A stretch of DNA of 64,000 bases from Stigmatella aurantiaca DW4/3-1 (GCF_000165485.1 NC_014623.1:6156893-6220892); one strand, 5' to 3'. Shown: positions 40,522-51,286, counted from the stretch's first letter. Numbers and translations: made by a program. The notes: generated by a model from the letters alone, not told the origin.

Positions 40522-41235
40522 CTAGCGGTGCCGGGCGAGGATCTCGGTGGTGTCGAGCTTGATGCCCGGCCCCATGGTGGTGGAGAGGGCGATGCCCTTC
40601 AGGTAGACGCCCTTGGCCGTGGCCGGCTTGAGCTTCATCACCAGGTCCACGAGGGTGTTGAAGTTGGCCTCGAGCTTGTCCGCCGCGAAGGAGGACTTGC
40701 CCATCTTCACGTGGACGATGCCCGCCTTCTCCACGCGGAAGTCCACCTTACCGCCCTTGGCATCCGCTACGGCCTTGCGCACATCCACGGTGACGGTGCC
40801 GACCTTGGGGTTCGGCATGAGGCCGCGGGGGCCGAGCACCTTACCGAGGCGGCCGACCACACCCATCATGTCCGGCGTGGCGACAACGGTGTCGAAGTCG
40901 AGGAAGCCACCCTCGATGCGCTTGGCGAGATCATCGCCGCCCACCACATCGGCGCCGGCGGCCTCGGCCTCGCTGGCCTTCTCACCCTTGGCGAACACGG
41001 CCACGCGCACGACGGCGCCGGTTCCGTGCGGGAGCACCACGGCGCCACGGACCATCTGATCCGCGTGCTTCGGGTCCACGCCCAGGTTGATGGCCACATC
41101 CACGGTCTGATCGAACTTGGTGGCGCGGGCCTCGACGGTCTTCTTCAGGAGCTGAAAGCCCTCGGCAATGGAGTAGCGCTTGTTGCGATCCACGAGAGCA
41201 GTGGCAGCAGCGAACTTCTTGGCAATCTTCGGCAT
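40522..41235 (-). CDS. rplA: 50S ribosomal protein L1
   Basis: 237 residues with the L1 landmarks [33 protein letters not shown] and the segment [23 protein letters not shown]1 forms the mobile stalk at the ribosomal E site and often represses the rplKA mRNA. Located 30 bp after rplK. Confidence 0.97.
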   Translation of the reverse strand: MPKIAKKFAAATALVDRNKRYSIAEGFQLLKKTVEARATKFDQTVDVAINLGVDPKHADQMVRGAVVLPHGTGAVVRVAVFAKGEKASEAEAAGADVVGGDDLAKRIEGGFLDFDTVVATPDMMGVVGRLGKVLGPRGLMPNPKVGTVTVDVRKAVADAKGGKVDFRVEKAGIVHVKMGKSSFAADKLEANFNTLVDLVMKLKPATAKGVYLKGIALSTTMGPGIKLDTTEILARHR

Positions 41236-41265
41236 GATCGGAATCCTTTTGGAAGAGGGCGTCGG

Positions 41266-41712
41266 TTAGCCGACGACGTCGATGCCCATGGAGCGCGCGG
41301 TGCCAGCGATGGTGTTCATCGCCGCCTCGAGAGAAGCCGCAGTGGTGTCCTGGATCTTCTTCTTGGCGATCTCTTCCAGCTGCTGGCGGGTGATCTGCCC
41401 CACCTTCTCCTTGCCAGGCTTCTTCGCGCCCGAGCCCTTCTTCTTCTCGGTGTGCAGACCCGCCGCCTTCTTGATGAGCACGGCGGCCGGCGGCGTCTTG
41501 AGGATGAACGTGAAGGAACGGTCCTGGTACACCGTGATGATGACCGGGATGATCAGGCCTTCCTTGGCCTCCGCCTGGGTCTTGGCGTTGAACTGCTTGC
41601 AGAACTCCATGATGTTCACGCCCTGCTGACCGAGCGCGGGGCCGATCGGAGGAGCGGGGTTCGCCTTACCGGCGGGAATCTGCAGTTTGACCTGTCCTGT
41701 GACCTTCTTCAT
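41266..41712 (-). CDS. rplK: 50S ribosomal protein L11
   Basis: 148 residues; starts [44 protein letters not shown] and carries the C-terminal rRNA-binding domain ending [12 protein letters not shown]. It is part of the GTPase centre. Between it and nusG (41713-41809) are two small hairpins without a U-run. Confidence 0.97.
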   Translation of the reverse strand: MKKVTGQVKLQIPAGKANPAPPIGPALGQQGVNIMEFCKQFNAKTQAEAKEGLIIPVIITVYQDRSFTFILKTPPAAVLIKKAAGLHTEKKKGSGAKKPGKEKVGQITRQQLEEIAKKKIQDTTAASLEAAMNTIAGTARSMGIDVVG

Positions 41713-41809
41713 CGGCTGACAGCTGCCTTTCGAGACGGTGGTCCATGCGAACCGCTAGACGGCGGTTCTCCCACCTGGGGATCCGCGGCCATCCGCCGCG
41801 GAAGGGGGT

Positions 41810-42352
41810 TTAGCCGGTGGTCTTCTCCACCTGCATGAAATCGAGCTCAACGGGGGTGGCCCGGCCAAAGATGCTCACCAGGACCTTCACGCGCCCCTTC
41901 TCGGGGTTGACCTCTTCCACCGTGCCGTTGAAGTTGGCGAAGGGCCCATCGATGACGCGGACCGTGTCCCCATCCTCGAACTGCACCTTGGGCTTCGGCT
42001 TGAGCGTCCCCTCGGAGATCTGCGAGGTGAGGCGAGCCACCTCCGCATCCGAGATGGGGGTGGGCTGCTGGTTCTGCGCGGCGCCCGGGAAACCGGTGAT
42101 CTTCGGCGTGTTCTTCACCAGGTGCCACGTCCGGTCATTCAGATCCATCTGGACGAAGATGTAGCCCGGGAAGAACTTGCGCTTGGAGGTCTTCTTCTCG
42201 CCCTTCACCATCTCGACGACCTGCTCCATGGGGATGAGGATCTCCCCAAACTGGTCTTGCAGACCTTCGAGCCGGATCTTCTCCTCCAGGCTCTTCTTGG
42301 CCTGGTTCTCGAAATTCGAGTAGGTGTGGACGACGTACCATTTCTTCGCCAT
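41810..42352 (-). CDS. nusG: Transcription termination/antitermination factor NusG
   Basis: 180 residues from ATG 42352. NGN domain ([25 protein letters not shown]) is followed by the KOW motif [37 protein letters not shown]. Its start overlaps the secE stop (TAATG). Longer in-frame extensions upstream lie inside secE and are rejected. Confidence 0.97.
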   Translation of the reverse strand: MAKKWYVVHTYSNFENQAKKSLEEKIRLEGLQDQFGEILIPMEQVVEMVKGEKKTSKRKFFPGYIFVQMDLNDRTWHLVKNTPKITGFPGAAQNQQPTPISDAEVARLTSQISEGTLKPKPKVQFEDGDTVRVIDGPFANFNGTVEEVNPEKGRVKVLVSIFGRATPVELDFMQVEKTTG

Positions 42353-42795
42353 TACAACTTCCCCCACACGGCGGGCAGCCACTCCACCATCAGGTTGTAG
42401 GCGATGGTATCGATGCAGAAGAGGATGACGGCGGCCACCACCGAGGCCACGACCACGGCCACGGTCGACGCCCGGGTCTCCGACCAGGTGGGCCAGGTTA
42501 CCTTCATCAGCTCGCTGGCAATGTCGATGGCCAGGGCGTGACTCTTGGGGTGGAACCACGTGCCGACGGCCAAGCCCAAGGCCAGCAGGTAGCCCACCAA
42601 GGTGGAGACCTGCCAGTCGAGCCCCTCGATGAGCACCGGGTCGCCCCAGCCGAAGCGGGCCCAGACAAGGCCCAGCACGTGCTCAAAGAAGAGCGCGGCG
42701 ACAATGCCGGCGAGAATCAGGAAGATGACCACCAGCCGCTTCGGGTCCATCGCCGAGCGGTTCGCCTGCTGGCTGGCCTCGGTTGCGGTTGCCAT
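42352..42795 (-). CDS. secE: Preprotein translocase subunit SecE
   Basis: 147 residues with three predicted hydrophobic segments ([34 protein letters not shown], and the conserved C-terminal helix after [17 protein letters not shown]). This longer form resembles the three-helix SecE of gammaproteobacteria. Part of SecYEG. Start ATG 42795. Confidence 0.93.
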   Translation of the reverse strand: MATATEASQQANRSAMDPKRLVVIFLILAGIVAALFFEHVLGLVWARFGWGDPVLIEGLDWQVSTLVGYLLALGLAVGTWFHPKSHALAIDIASELMKVTWPTWSETRASTVAVVVASVVAAVILFCIDTIAYNLMVEWLPAVWGKL

Positions 42796-42821
42796 GATGC
42801 CTCACGGAGTACTGTGGAAAA

Positions 42822-42859
42822 GGCAGGGACCCCCGGTACCTCTGGCACCGGGGGCCCCG
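42822..42859 (-). terminator. GC-rich hairpin between tRNA-Trp and secE
   Basis: CCCCCGGT (42830-42837) pairs perfectly with ACCGGGGG (42847-42854), and flanking GGG/CCC pairs extend the stem. On the minus strand it is followed by TGCCTTTTCC. It may partly terminate tRNA transcription or serve as a processing site. Confidence 0.5.
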
Positions 42860-42871
42860 CACTCTGAGAAC

Positions 42872-42947
42872 TGGCAGGCCAGGAGGGATTCGAACCCCCA
42901 ACACGCGGTTTTGGAGACCGCTGCTCTACCGTTGGAGCTACTGGCCT
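42872..42947 (-). tRNA. tRNA-Trp (CCA)
   Basis: 76-nt cloverleaf on the minus strand with 7-bp acceptor (AGGCCAG/CTGGCCT), loop CTCCAAA giving anticodon CCA, T-arm GGTTCGAATCC, and encoded GCCA 3' end. Confidence 0.97.
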
Positions 42948-42958
42948 AAACTCTGGAC

Positions 42959-43123
42959 CTAGACCTTACCTTCTTTGTGGTCCGTATGCTTGCGGCAGCG
43001 CGGGCAGAACTTGCTCAGCTCCAGCTTGTCCTGGCTCTTGCGCTTGTTCTTCGTCGTCGTGTAGTTCCGCTCCTTGCACGTCGTGCACTCGAGCGAAATG
43101 ATGCTGCGATTACCCTTCGGCAT
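42959..43123 (-). CDS. rpmG: 50S ribosomal protein L33
   Basis: 54 residues. Starts [21 protein letters not shown] and has a four-cysteine zinc ribbon (CTTC and CPRC), with [30 protein letters not shown] at the end, the usual zinc form of L33. It lies between tuf and tRNA-Trp, its standard spot in many bacteria. The stop is TAG at 42959-42961. Confidence 0.95.
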   Translation of the reverse strand: MPKGNRSIISLECTTCKERNYTTTKNKRKSQDKLELSKFCPRCRKHTDHKEGKV

Positions 43124-43148
43124 GACCTGAACTCTTCAGACGGCAAGA

Positions 43149-43190
43149 GGGGAAGGTCCACCGAGACCCTCCCCCCGGCACCGAAGTGCC
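43149..43190 (-). terminator. Two short hairpins after tuf
   Basis: GGGGAAGGTC (43149-43158) pairs with GACCCTCCCC (43165-43174) with one mismatch, and GGCAC-CGAA-GTGCC (43177-43190) forms a second stem; on the minus strand its loop reads TTCG. No U-run, so this may be a processing or stability element. Confidence 0.35.
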
Positions 43191-43215
43191 TGTCTGGAAT
43201 CCGTACTACGCCTGA

Positions 43216-44406
<1,191 letters not shown>

Positions 44407-44426
44407 GACACTCCTCTAGAGAAAAA

Positions 44427-44502
<76 letters not shown>

Positions 44503-44524
44503 TTGGAACGACTCAACAACGCGT

Positions 44525-44602
<78 letters not shown>

Positions 44603-44609
44603 TGACCCA

Positions 44610-44693
44610 TGGAGGGAGATGGATTCGAACCATCGAAGGCGTAGAGCCGGCAGATTTACAGTCTGCTCCCTTTGGCCGCTTGGGTATCCCTCC
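44610..44693 (-). tRNA. tRNA-Tyr (GTA)
   Basis: 84-nt class II tRNA with a long variable arm. Acceptor GGAGGGA/TCCCTCC, loop CTGTAAA gives anticodon GTA, T-arm GGTTCGAATCC. CCA is not encoded. Confidence 0.97.
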
Positions 44694-44783
44694 GTATGTA
44701 CACTGCCTCTGCTACCACAACTGCCTACTGCCAGATACTTCCGTTTCTTCCGTCCGGGCCCCCATCCGCGGCCCCATCCTTAT

Positions 44784-44856
44784 GGCCGGCGGCGGGACTT
44801 GAACCCGCGACCTACTGATTACAAATCAGTTGCTCTACCAGCTGAGCTACACCGGC
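44784..44856 (-). tRNA. tRNA-Thr (TGT)
   Basis: 73 nt. Acceptor GCCGGTG/CGCCGGC, loop TTTGTAA gives anticodon TGT, T-arm GGGTTCAAGTCCC. CCA not encoded. First gene of the superoperon. Confidence 0.96.
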
Positions 44857-44944
44857 ATCCGTCCCTTACTGCCCCGCCCTACCCCCACCGGCCCCTTCTG
44901 GAAACCGCCCACCACGCGGTTGCCAACATCAAAAGGCGGGCCCT

Positions 44945-44972
44945 TTTAGAGATCCTAGGTGTCCAAAGTCAA
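44945..44972 (-). promoter_or_regulatory. Promoter of the tRNA-tuf-rpoBC superoperon
   Basis: Minus-strand TTGACT (44967-44972) and TCTAAA (44945-44950) with a 16-bp spacer, about 90 bp before tRNA-Thr(TGT) and overlapping the end of rlmB. Both boxes match sigma-70 well (5 of 6, 4 of 6). Confidence 0.6.
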
Positions 44973-45790
44973 GGAGTTTGATCCCCGCGGCGGCCTCCAG
45001 ACGGACGGCTGCCTCCTCGCTGGCGGGCAACCTCATATAGCAGAACCGCCGCAGACACGGAGGCGTTGAGTGAACCCACCTGGCCCACCATGGGAATTCC
45101 CAGGCGGAAATCGCAGTGCTTGAGCACGCCCTCTCGCACACCTGCCCCCTCTGCCCCTACGACCAGTGCCAGCGGGCCATCCAGGCGGGCCCCCCACAGG
45201 GGCTCTTTGGAGTGGGTGTCCGCGGCCGCCACCCAGAGCCCCGCCTCTTTGAGCTCTTCCAGCGCCCGGGAGATGTTCACCACCCGGGCAATGGGGCAGT
45301 GCTCCACCGCGCCCGCCGAGGCCTTGGCGACCACCCCGGTGACTTGAACCGCCCGATCCTTGCCAATCACGATGCCGTGTGCCCCCAGGGCATGTGCCGA
45401 GCGGATGATGGCCCCCAGGTTGTGCGGGTCCTGAATGCCGTCCAGGACGACCACCAGCGGGGCACGGCCACTGGCCTTCGCTGCCTCGAGCAGATCCGGC
45501 ACATCCACGTACTCGAAACCCCGGAGTTCCGCCGCCACGCCCTGATGGACGCCTCCTTCGGCCAGCGTCGTCAGGCGCTCGCGCGCCACCCGCTCCGTCC
45601 GGATTCCCGAGTCCCGGGCTCGGCTGAGAATCTCCGCCGCCGCCTTGGAGCCAAGCTGTCCCTCGACGATGAAGAGGCGCTCCACTTCGTCCGGACGCGC
45701 TCGCAAGGCTTCCAGGACCGGGTTCACCCCGTACACGTAGCGCTCCCCCCGCTCACGGGGCTCTTGGCTCTGAGACGAACGGTCACGCAT
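44969..45790 (-). CDS. rlmB: 23S rRNA (guanosine-2'-O)-methyltransferase RlmB / SpoU family
   Basis: 273 residues. The N-terminal RNA-binding domain opens YVYGVNPVLEALRARPDEVERLF. SPOUT motifs are DGIQDPHNLGAIIRSA, VVGAEGAGVREGVLKHCD and IPMVGQVGSLNASVSAAVLLYE, giving the trefoil knot and SAM site. It 2'-O-methylates a guanosine of 23S rRNA. Ends just at the superoperon promoter. Confidence 0.92.
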   Translation of the reverse strand: MRDRSSQSQEPRERGERYVYGVNPVLEALRARPDEVERLFIVEGQLGSKAAAEILSRARDSGIRTERVARERLTTLAEGGVHQGVAAELRGFEYVDVPDLLEAAKASGRAPLVVVLDGIQDPHNLGAIIRSAHALGAHGIVIGKDRAVQVTGVVAKASAGAVEHCPIARVVNISRALEELKEAGLWVAAADTHSKEPLWGARLDGPLALVVGAEGAGVREGVLKHCDFRLGIPMVGQVGSLNASVSAAVLLYEVARQRGGSRPSGGRRGDQTP

Positions 45791-45795
45791 GGGCC

Positions 45796-46242
45796 TTACA
45801 GGGCCTCCACGGGAATGGAGAACGTCTTCTGCTGCCGCGCGCAGATCTTCTCCGTGCAGATGAAGAAGGTGAGCTTCGCATCCAGCGTGCCCTTCCCCCC
45901 TTCGAGGGTAAAGGGCACCTCGAAACGGGGATCCGCGAAGGCCTGGCCTGCTTCCTTCTTCGACACCGAGTCGGAGAAGGCGAGCTGATCCTTGGAAGGA
46001 ACCAGTTGGGTGCCCTTCAGCTGGAGCTTCAAGGGCGCCTCGTCCGACACGTGCGCGCCCGGCTTGCTCTTGATGGAGAGCACGAAGAGGCCCTTCTCCC
46101 CCGTCTTCACCTTCGTGGACGTCCCCTCGGTGCTGATCTCATAGAGCGTGGTGGGATTCACCTCGTCCTGGGCGTAAGCCTGAGGCCAGACGACGGCCGC
46201 CCACAGGGCGGCAATGGGGGCGAGACGGCGCAAATGAGACAT
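45796..46242 (-). CDS. Periplasmic protein resembling the DsbD alpha domain
   Basis: 148 residues from Met at 46242, with signal peptide ending AYAQ. It has a beta-sandwich-type pattern and, near the C-terminus, FFICTEKICARQQKTFSIPVE, whose C-x4-C resembles the active disulphide of DsbD N-terminal domains. A redox relay role is inference. Its stop is 5 bp before rlmB, suggesting one operon. Confidence 0.65.
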   Translation of the reverse strand: MSHLRRLAPIAALWAAVVWPQAYAQDEVNPTTLYEISTEGTSTKVKTGEKGLFVLSIKSKPGAHVSDEAPLKLQLKGTQLVPSKDQLAFSDSVSKKEAGQAFADPRFEVPFTLEGGKGTLDAKLTFFICTEKICARQQKTFSIPVEAL

Positions 46243-46308
46243 GAAACGTCCTCCTCGGTGAGCAAGCCAACGTACCGCCACCTTCCGCGCAGCGGGGAGA
46301 CTTTTCTC

Positions 46309-47304
46309 CTACGCCCCCCCGGCGGACGCCTTCCGGGGCGACCGTCCGGTGCCTTTCGGCGGAGAGGAGAGATCCCTCGGCGTCCCGGGAGCTTCCAGAC
46401 GAAGCGGTTCTTGCTGATCCACCCGGGGCGCCCCAGCCACCAACGCCTCGGCCCGCTCGATGATGGGGGTGGCCAGGTCCATCCCGGACGCAGCCTCCAT
46501 CTCCGTCAGCGCGGGTGAGCTGTTCACCTCGAAGACCTTGGGGTGTCCCTTCACATCCAGGAGATCCACGGCCGCGACCTCCAGCCCCACGAGCCGGGCC
46601 GTCCGCTCGGCCGCCCCGCGCCAGGCCTCCGTCAACTCAACCCCTTCGAGCCGGGCTCCTTTGATCAGCGTGCGGGAGAGCCGCCCCACCTTTGGCCGCC
46701 GCCACACCGCCGCCACCGCATGGCCGCCCACCACCAGCACCCGCACGTCCTGCCCCGTGCTCTTCACGTACTGCTGCACCACCAGGTTGTGGCCAAGGCC
46801 GAGCACGGCCTCCAGCGCGGCTTCCAAGGACTGGAGGCTCTCGCACACCATGACCCCATGCTTCTCCTGCCCCTGCAGGAGCTTCACGAGCACCGGGACC
46901 CCGCCCACCAGCCCCACCATTTCCTTGAGATCGGCCGCCTCGCGCGCCATCACCGTGGCCGGAATATCGATGCCGTTGGCGGAGAGCAGTTGCAGCGAGC
47001 GCATCTTGTTGCGCGACTGCGCAATCGCCTGGGCCGTGTTCATCAACGGCACCCCGCACATGCCAAACTGGTTCACCACCGCCAGCCCGTAGCTGTTGAT
47101 GGAGAGTGCGATGCGCGGGATGACCAGGTCCCCCGGCGCCAGCGTCTTCCGCTTGTAATAGAGGCTGGGCTTGCGTCCATCCAGGTGCATCTCTACCCGG
47201 CTGGGGTTCAAGACGCGCACCTGATGCCCTCTCGCACGCCCAGCCTCGGCCAGACGCCGGGTGGACGGAATCGACGCAGAACGCGAGAGGATCGTGATCT
47301 TCAT
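46309..47304 (-). CDS. RimK-family ATP-grasp glutamate ligase
   Basis: 331 residues. Start MKITILSRSASIPSTRRLAEAGRARGHQVRVLNP, SRNKMRSLQLLSANGIDIPATVMAR, LVVQQYVKSTGQDVRVLVVGG and HPKVFEVNSSPALTEMEAASGMDLATPIIE follow the ribosomal S6 modification/RimK pattern (ATP-grasp with Mg-binding Glu/Asn). It could add glutamates to a protein or peptide. An extra 35-residue basic tail is variable. Function on ribosomal S6 not proven here. Confidence 0.85.
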   Translation of the reverse strand: MKITILSRSASIPSTRRLAEAGRARGHQVRVLNPSRVEMHLDGRKPSLYYKRKTLAPGDLVIPRIALSINSYGLAVVNQFGMCGVPLMNTAQAIAQSRNKMRSLQLLSANGIDIPATVMAREAADLKEMVGLVGGVPVLVKLLQGQEKHGVMVCESLQSLEAALEAVLGLGHNLVVQQYVKSTGQDVRVLVVGGHAVAAVWRRPKVGRLSRTLIKGARLEGVELTEAWRGAAERTARLVGLEVAAVDLLDVKGHPKVFEVNSSPALTEMEAASGMDLATPIIERAEALVAGAPRVDQQEPLRLEAPGTPRDLSSPPKGTGRSPRKASAGGA

Positions 47305-47361
47305 GGGCGGGGCGACTCCTACTTAATCGCCGCCCCGCCCCGGGTAAAGGTACCTCGGCAG

Positions 47362-48654
47362 TTACTTCTTCTGCACTGCCCGAACCTCGACCTTGATCGG
47401 GTTCGAAGGCGTCGAGTTTTTGATGCGATCACACGTCGAGCCGACGAACTGGACGCCTTTGTCCGTCAGCGACCATGTGTCCGCTCCCGAGGCCACGATC
47501 TGATCGTTGACGTAGACCACCACCAGGTTGGCGTTGTTGTCCGTGGGCAGCTGCTCCGGCGTCAGAGCAAGCAGGCAGATGTCCTTGGTGCCCACCAGGT
47601 CGATGATCTCCCGGAGAGCCTCGGCCAGCTCCTCCTGGTTGGCGGCCTGGTAGAAGCGCCGGCCACACAGCTTGGTCTGGGCGTCACAGGTATCCCCCGC
47701 GCCGCAGGCGTTCGGATCATCCCGGCAGCTGCGGGCGAAGTCTCCCGCGGTGGCCATGGCGTTCAGCGTGGCCGGTCCGTTGCCCGTGGCCGTCTCGGCA
47801 CCGAAGCCGACGACGATGGTCCGGATGCCCTTGCGCTTCAGGTCCTCGACCGCCACCACGGAAGCATCCTTATCCAGGCAGCCACGGCGGACGTAGTCAC
47901 CCTGGCAGCCCGTGTTGTTTCCGATGTTGGCCAGGGTGCACTGGCAGGCATCGACGTTCGTGCCCGCGTTCTGATTGTCCGGGTTGCAGTTGGGCAAACC
48001 GTCCGTCAGCAGCAGGACGAAGTTGTCGCGATCCGTGGCCTGCACATCCGGCTGCTGCCCCACGAACTGGAGGCTCAAGCTGGTCGGGGTACCGCCCGAA
48101 GGCGCGTTCGTTCCCGCGTTGGGGATGCCCAAAATCACGCTCTGGATATCGTTCGCCGCCCCCAGGAGCGCCTCGTCCGCATCGGACTGGGGAATGTTCT
48201 TGTTGACCACCGTGGAGGCTTCGCATCGCAGGCTGTTCGACCCCACCGCGGGCCCCGGGTACGTCGTCAGGCCCATGCGGGCCACCCCGCCACTCTCGGA
48301 GAGGAACCGGGACATGGCCCCCTGCAGCTCGCTCCAGCGCGTGGGGCACTTGGAGGTGTCGCAGGCGGTGGAGGGCGTCTGGCCGCAGTAGTCGTCGTCC
48401 GGCGAAGGGGTGTTGTTCGCCCGGTAGCAGTTGGGATCCCGGGTGTTCACCGGCAGCGTCATCGATCCCGAGGTGTCCAGCAGCACCATCAAGTTGGGCT
48501 TCAGCGCCTGGGCCGTGATGACATCCCCCACGGTCGTCTGGGCCAGCGCCAGTGGGTCCACCGGCTCGAAATCGTAGGTCTGACAGCCGGACACGGCCGC
48601 CCCGCCGAGAAGTCCGACGGCGAAGGCGCTCAGAAGGGACAGCTTGGCACGCAT
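47362..48654 (-). CDS. cglB: vWA-domain lipoprotein, probable CglB gliding motility protein
   Basis: 430 residues from Met at 48654. Signal peptide ends with VSGC (Cys24), then QTYDFEPVDPLALAQ. A vWA domain starts with MVLLDTSGSM and later has LLLTDGLPNCNPDNQN. The protein is Cys-rich (many pairs such as CQCTLANIGNNTGCQG). This matches my memory of M. xanthus CglB, an outer-membrane focal-adhesion adhesin transferable between cells. The symbol rests on recollection, not a search. Confidence 0.8.
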   Translation of the reverse strand: MRAKLSLLSAFAVGLLGGAAVSGCQTYDFEPVDPLALAQTTVGDVITAQALKPNLMVLLDTSGSMTLPVNTRDPNCYRANNTPSPDDDYCGQTPSTACDTSKCPTRWSELQGAMSRFLSESGGVARMGLTTYPGPAVGSNSLRCEASTVVNKNIPQSDADEALLGAANDIQSVILGIPNAGTNAPSGGTPTSLSLQFVGQQPDVQATDRDNFVLLLTDGLPNCNPDNQNAGTNVDACQCTLANIGNNTGCQGDYVRRGCLDKDASVVAVEDLKRKGIRTIVVGFGAETATGNGPATLNAMATAGDFARSCRDDPNACGAGDTCDAQTKLCGRRFYQAANQEELAEALREIIDLVGTKDICLLALTPEQLPTDNNANLVVVYVNDQIVASGADTWSLTDKGVQFVGSTCDRIKNSTPSNPIKVEVRAVQKK

Positions 48655-48887
48655 GGCTTGCGTTCTTCCTCGCACGGGTACTCGGCACCCGCGCATTCAG
48701 GTTCCTTCAAGGTTCAAACGGCTCCGGAAGCGTAGCGCGAGCTTCGGCACCGAGGCTACAACGACCCGCACGGCCATCTCCTGATTCAAACCAGGCTGTC
48801 AAGTTCCAACCCGAACTGATGCCCCTCGGAAGGTGCGTGTGTGCCTCCCCCTGGGTCCGCCGCACTCCGCCCGGGGGCGCGTGACGA

Positions 48888-48893
48888 TATAAT
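48888..48893 (+). promoter_or_regulatory. Perfect -10 hexamer before the HEAT-repeat gene
   Basis: TATAAT, 32 bp before the ATG at 48926, within a short AT-rich patch. No good -35 lies 16-18 bases upstream, so activity may need an activator. Confidence 0.4.
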
Positions 48894-48925
48894 ATGATCC
48901 GCGCGATTCCTCGACGGAGCCTCGC

Positions 48926-49537
48926 ATGAAGACGCCCACAGCGCCCCGTGGTGCCACCCTGCCTCGATGGGGGCTCGCGGCCGTGCTTCTGGTGAGCCCT
49001 GGAATGGCCCTCCCGGCGGCCACCGCTCCCTCCACCGGAGGGGCTGGCGCTTCGCCTGCGTCCCCAGGAGAAGTCCGCGAGGAGGTGCTCTCCCTGCTCG
49101 ATCGCTCCGGGACCGTTCCCTACGAGACGGAATGGAAGCCCCTGGGGCCCGCAGCGCTCGGGGTCCTCGAGGATCTGGCCACGGATCCGAACACCCCTCC
49201 CCAGCGGCGCTCCCGGGCGGTGACCTTCATGGCGGCCGTGGACAACCCCCAGGCCACGGACCGGCTCCAGGCCTTCCTCAAGAACGGAAACACCCAGCCG
49301 ACCCTCCGCGCCAGTGCCGCCACCGCCCTAGGCCTGCGTGTGGGCACCGACGCCGTTCCCACCCTCCTCCCCTTCCTCCAGGACCGCAGCGACCCCGTCC
49401 GCGAAGCCGTCGCGCGGGCGCTCGGACGCCTGGGAGGGGTTCAGGTCCAACAGGCACTCGAGGAGCGCCTTCCCCTGGAGGAGACCCCCGTCGTGCGCGA
49501 GGCGCTCCAGCAGGGGCTCACCTTCTCCGTGCCCTGA
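48926..49537 (+). CDS. Secreted HEAT-repeat protein
   Basis: 203 residues. A signal peptide (LAAVLLVSPGMALPAATA) precedes ~150 residues of helical repeats: RLQAFLKNGNTQPTLRASAATALGLRVGTDAVPTLLPFLQDRSDPVREAVARALGRLGGVQVQQALEERL, in the style of HEAT/PBS-lyase repeats that form protein-binding scaffolds. Periplasmic location from the signal peptide. No enzymatic residues. Divergent from cglB. Confidence 0.7.
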   Translation: MKTPTAPRGATLPRWGLAAVLLVSPGMALPAATAPSTGGAGASPASPGEVREEVLSLLDRSGTVPYETEWKPLGPAALGVLEDLATDPNTPPQRRSRAVTFMAAVDNPQATDRLQAFLKNGNTQPTLRASAATALGLRVGTDAVPTLLPFLQDRSDPVREAVARALGRLGGVQVQQALEERLPLEETPVVREALQQGLTFSVP

Positions 49538-49612
49538 GCGGTCTCTCACGACCCGCTCCTTGCCGTGGTCTCGGGGCTCGCTTCGGGCAGGGCCTTCCAT
49601 TAGATGAGGCCC

Positions 49613-50308
49613 ATGCGTCCTACCGTGCTTCTCTTCGACATCGACGGCACCCTCGTCACCACCGGTGGCGCGGGGCGGCGTTCCATCTCTCGCGCTTTCG
49701 AAAAGCTCTACCGCCGCAGCGATGCGTGCAGCTCGTTCAGCCTCTCCGGCATGACCGACCGGGCCATCGCGCGCAAGGCCATGGGCATCATCGGCGTCGA
49801 GCCCCGTCCCGAGGCCATCGATGAGCTGCTCGCCACCTACCTCTCCTTCCTCGCCGAGGAGGTGAAGCAGGCCGTGGACCGCGACTACTTCGTTCACGCC
49901 GGCATGCGCGAGGCCGTCACGGAGGCCCGCAACCACCCCCACATCGCCGTGGGCATTGGCACCGGCAATGTGCGGGAGGGCGCACGGATCAAACTGGAGC
50001 GCGTGGGCATCTACGATCAGTTCTCCTTTGGCGGCTTCGGGTGTGACCACGAGGACCGCGTGGAGCTCATCCGCCATGGGGCCCGGAGTGGCGCGAAGCT
50101 CCTCGATACCCCCATGGAGGAGTGCCGCGTGGTGGTCATCGGGGATACGCCCAAGGACGTCGCCGCCGCCAAGGGCATCGGGGCGCTCTGCATCGGTGTC
50201 GGAACGGGCCAGTTCACCCCCGCCTCGCTCCTGGAGGCAGGCGCCGACTTCGCCTTCCCCGACTTCACCGCGGGTGGAGCGCTCGACGCTCTCCTCCAGG
50301 ACCGCTGA
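49613..50308 (+). CDS. HAD-superfamily phosphatase (phosphoglycolate phosphatase-like)
   Basis: 231 residues. Motif I DIDGTLV, cap-type helical segment, then GTGNVREGARIKLERVG and GDTPKDVAAAKG (motif IV). It should hydrolyse a phosphate monoester. Met 49613 has GAGG four bases before; a further ATG at 49604 is possible. It is the first of three closely spaced plus-strand genes with the unknown gene and hrpB. Confidence 0.85.
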   Translation: MRPTVLLFDIDGTLVTTGGAGRRSISRAFEKLYRRSDACSSFSLSGMTDRAIARKAMGIIGVEPRPEAIDELLATYLSFLAEEVKQAVDRDYFVHAGMREAVTEARNHPHIAVGIGTGNVREGARIKLERVGIYDQFSFGGFGCDHEDRVELIRHGARSGAKLLDTPMEECRVVVIGDTPKDVAAAKGIGALCIGVGTGQFTPASLLEAGADFAFPDFTAGGALDALLQDR

Positions 50309-50320
50309 GGACTTCACCGC

Positions 50321-51253
50321 ATGTCGTTGTCCACGCTGGAAGCCTACGAGCTCATCCGCTTCTCCGAGACGTTCGAGGCCCGCCTCGTCACCGCCCAGGA
50401 CGTGATCGCCGAGCGCGAGGGGCTCCAAGCCGAGAAGAAGTGGCTCGCCGCCGCCTTGAAACTCGCGCGCACCGCCCTGGCCCCTTGCGCGGCCCTGATC
50501 GAGCGCGCCAAGGATCTGCCCGAGCTGGAGGAGGCCCGTGAGGAGTTCTCCTTCCAGCAGCAGAACCTCTGGGTCGATGCCCTGGAAAAGCTTCACGCGG
50601 GCATCACCTTCTGCGCCAGCAGCCGGGCCCCCGTCATCGACGCGCTCTTTCCCCACCTCAAGTTTCCGCAGCTCCGCCGCGCCCCTCAGGAAGCGGTGAA
50701 CGAGTTCGCGGCCTCGTACGAGCGGCGGCTCAAGTCCAGCTACGTCACCCGTATCTTCGCCCAGGAAGACTTCGACTTCGTGCGCCCTGTCGTGGAGCAG
50801 GTGACACGCGCCCATGCCGCGTGGCAGGCCAGCCTCACCCCCACGAGCCTGTCCGACAGTCAGACAGCCGCCCTCCGGACCCAGCTCATCACCGCCGGCA
50901 ACCGGTTGGACCTCGCCACACGCCAGGCCCGGCTGCTCGCGGAAGCCGCTCTCGTTCCCGTGGCTGGGGCCTTCGACTCCACGGGACTCGCCGCCAAGCC
51001 GAGGAAGCGCGTGGGCCGGGGGCTGCCGGATGAAATGGCCCCCGAAGGCTCCATGGACCCTGCGTCCGAAGAGGCGGATGCCAGCGAGGAGCCTTCTGCC
51101 TCGCCCCCCGAGCCGGAGCCCCTCGAGGCCGCCGAGCCGCCTCCGGCCCCTGAGCCCCCTCCGGCCCCCGAGCCCCCTCGCGCCGAGGCCAAACCTCCCC
51201 GGCGGGGGCGCAAGAAAGCCGATCCCAAGCACCCTCCCGACGAGGCAGCCTGA
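50321..51253 (+). CDS. Uncharacterised protein with acidic/Pro tail
   Basis: 310 residues. Residues 1-220 are mainly helical (LEAYELIRFSETFEARLVTAQDVIAEREGLQAEKKWLAAALKLARTAL and similar), and the C-terminal 90 residues are low-complexity Pro/Glu/Ala with a final basic patch. No family recognised. Lies 12 bp after the HAD gene and 33 bp before hrpB, likely one transcript. Confidence 0.7.
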   Translation: MSLSTLEAYELIRFSETFEARLVTAQDVIAEREGLQAEKKWLAAALKLARTALAPCAALIERAKDLPELEEAREEFSFQQQNLWVDALEKLHAGITFCASSRAPVIDALFPHLKFPQLRRAPQEAVNEFAASYERRLKSSYVTRIFAQEDFDFVRPVVEQVTRAHAAWQASLTPTSLSDSQTAALRTQLITAGNRLDLATRQARLLAEAALVPVAGAFDSTGLAAKPRKRVGRGLPDEMAPEGSMDPASEEADASEEPSASPPEPEPLEAAEPPPAPEPPPAPEPPRAEAKPPRRGRKKADPKHPPDEAA

Positions 51254-51286
51254 CAGGGCGCTGAAGCTCACGTGACAGGACCGGCC

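Noticed and set aside
41713-41809. Two short hairpins between rplK and nusG
   Set aside because: No U-run and modest stems; not enough to call a terminator.
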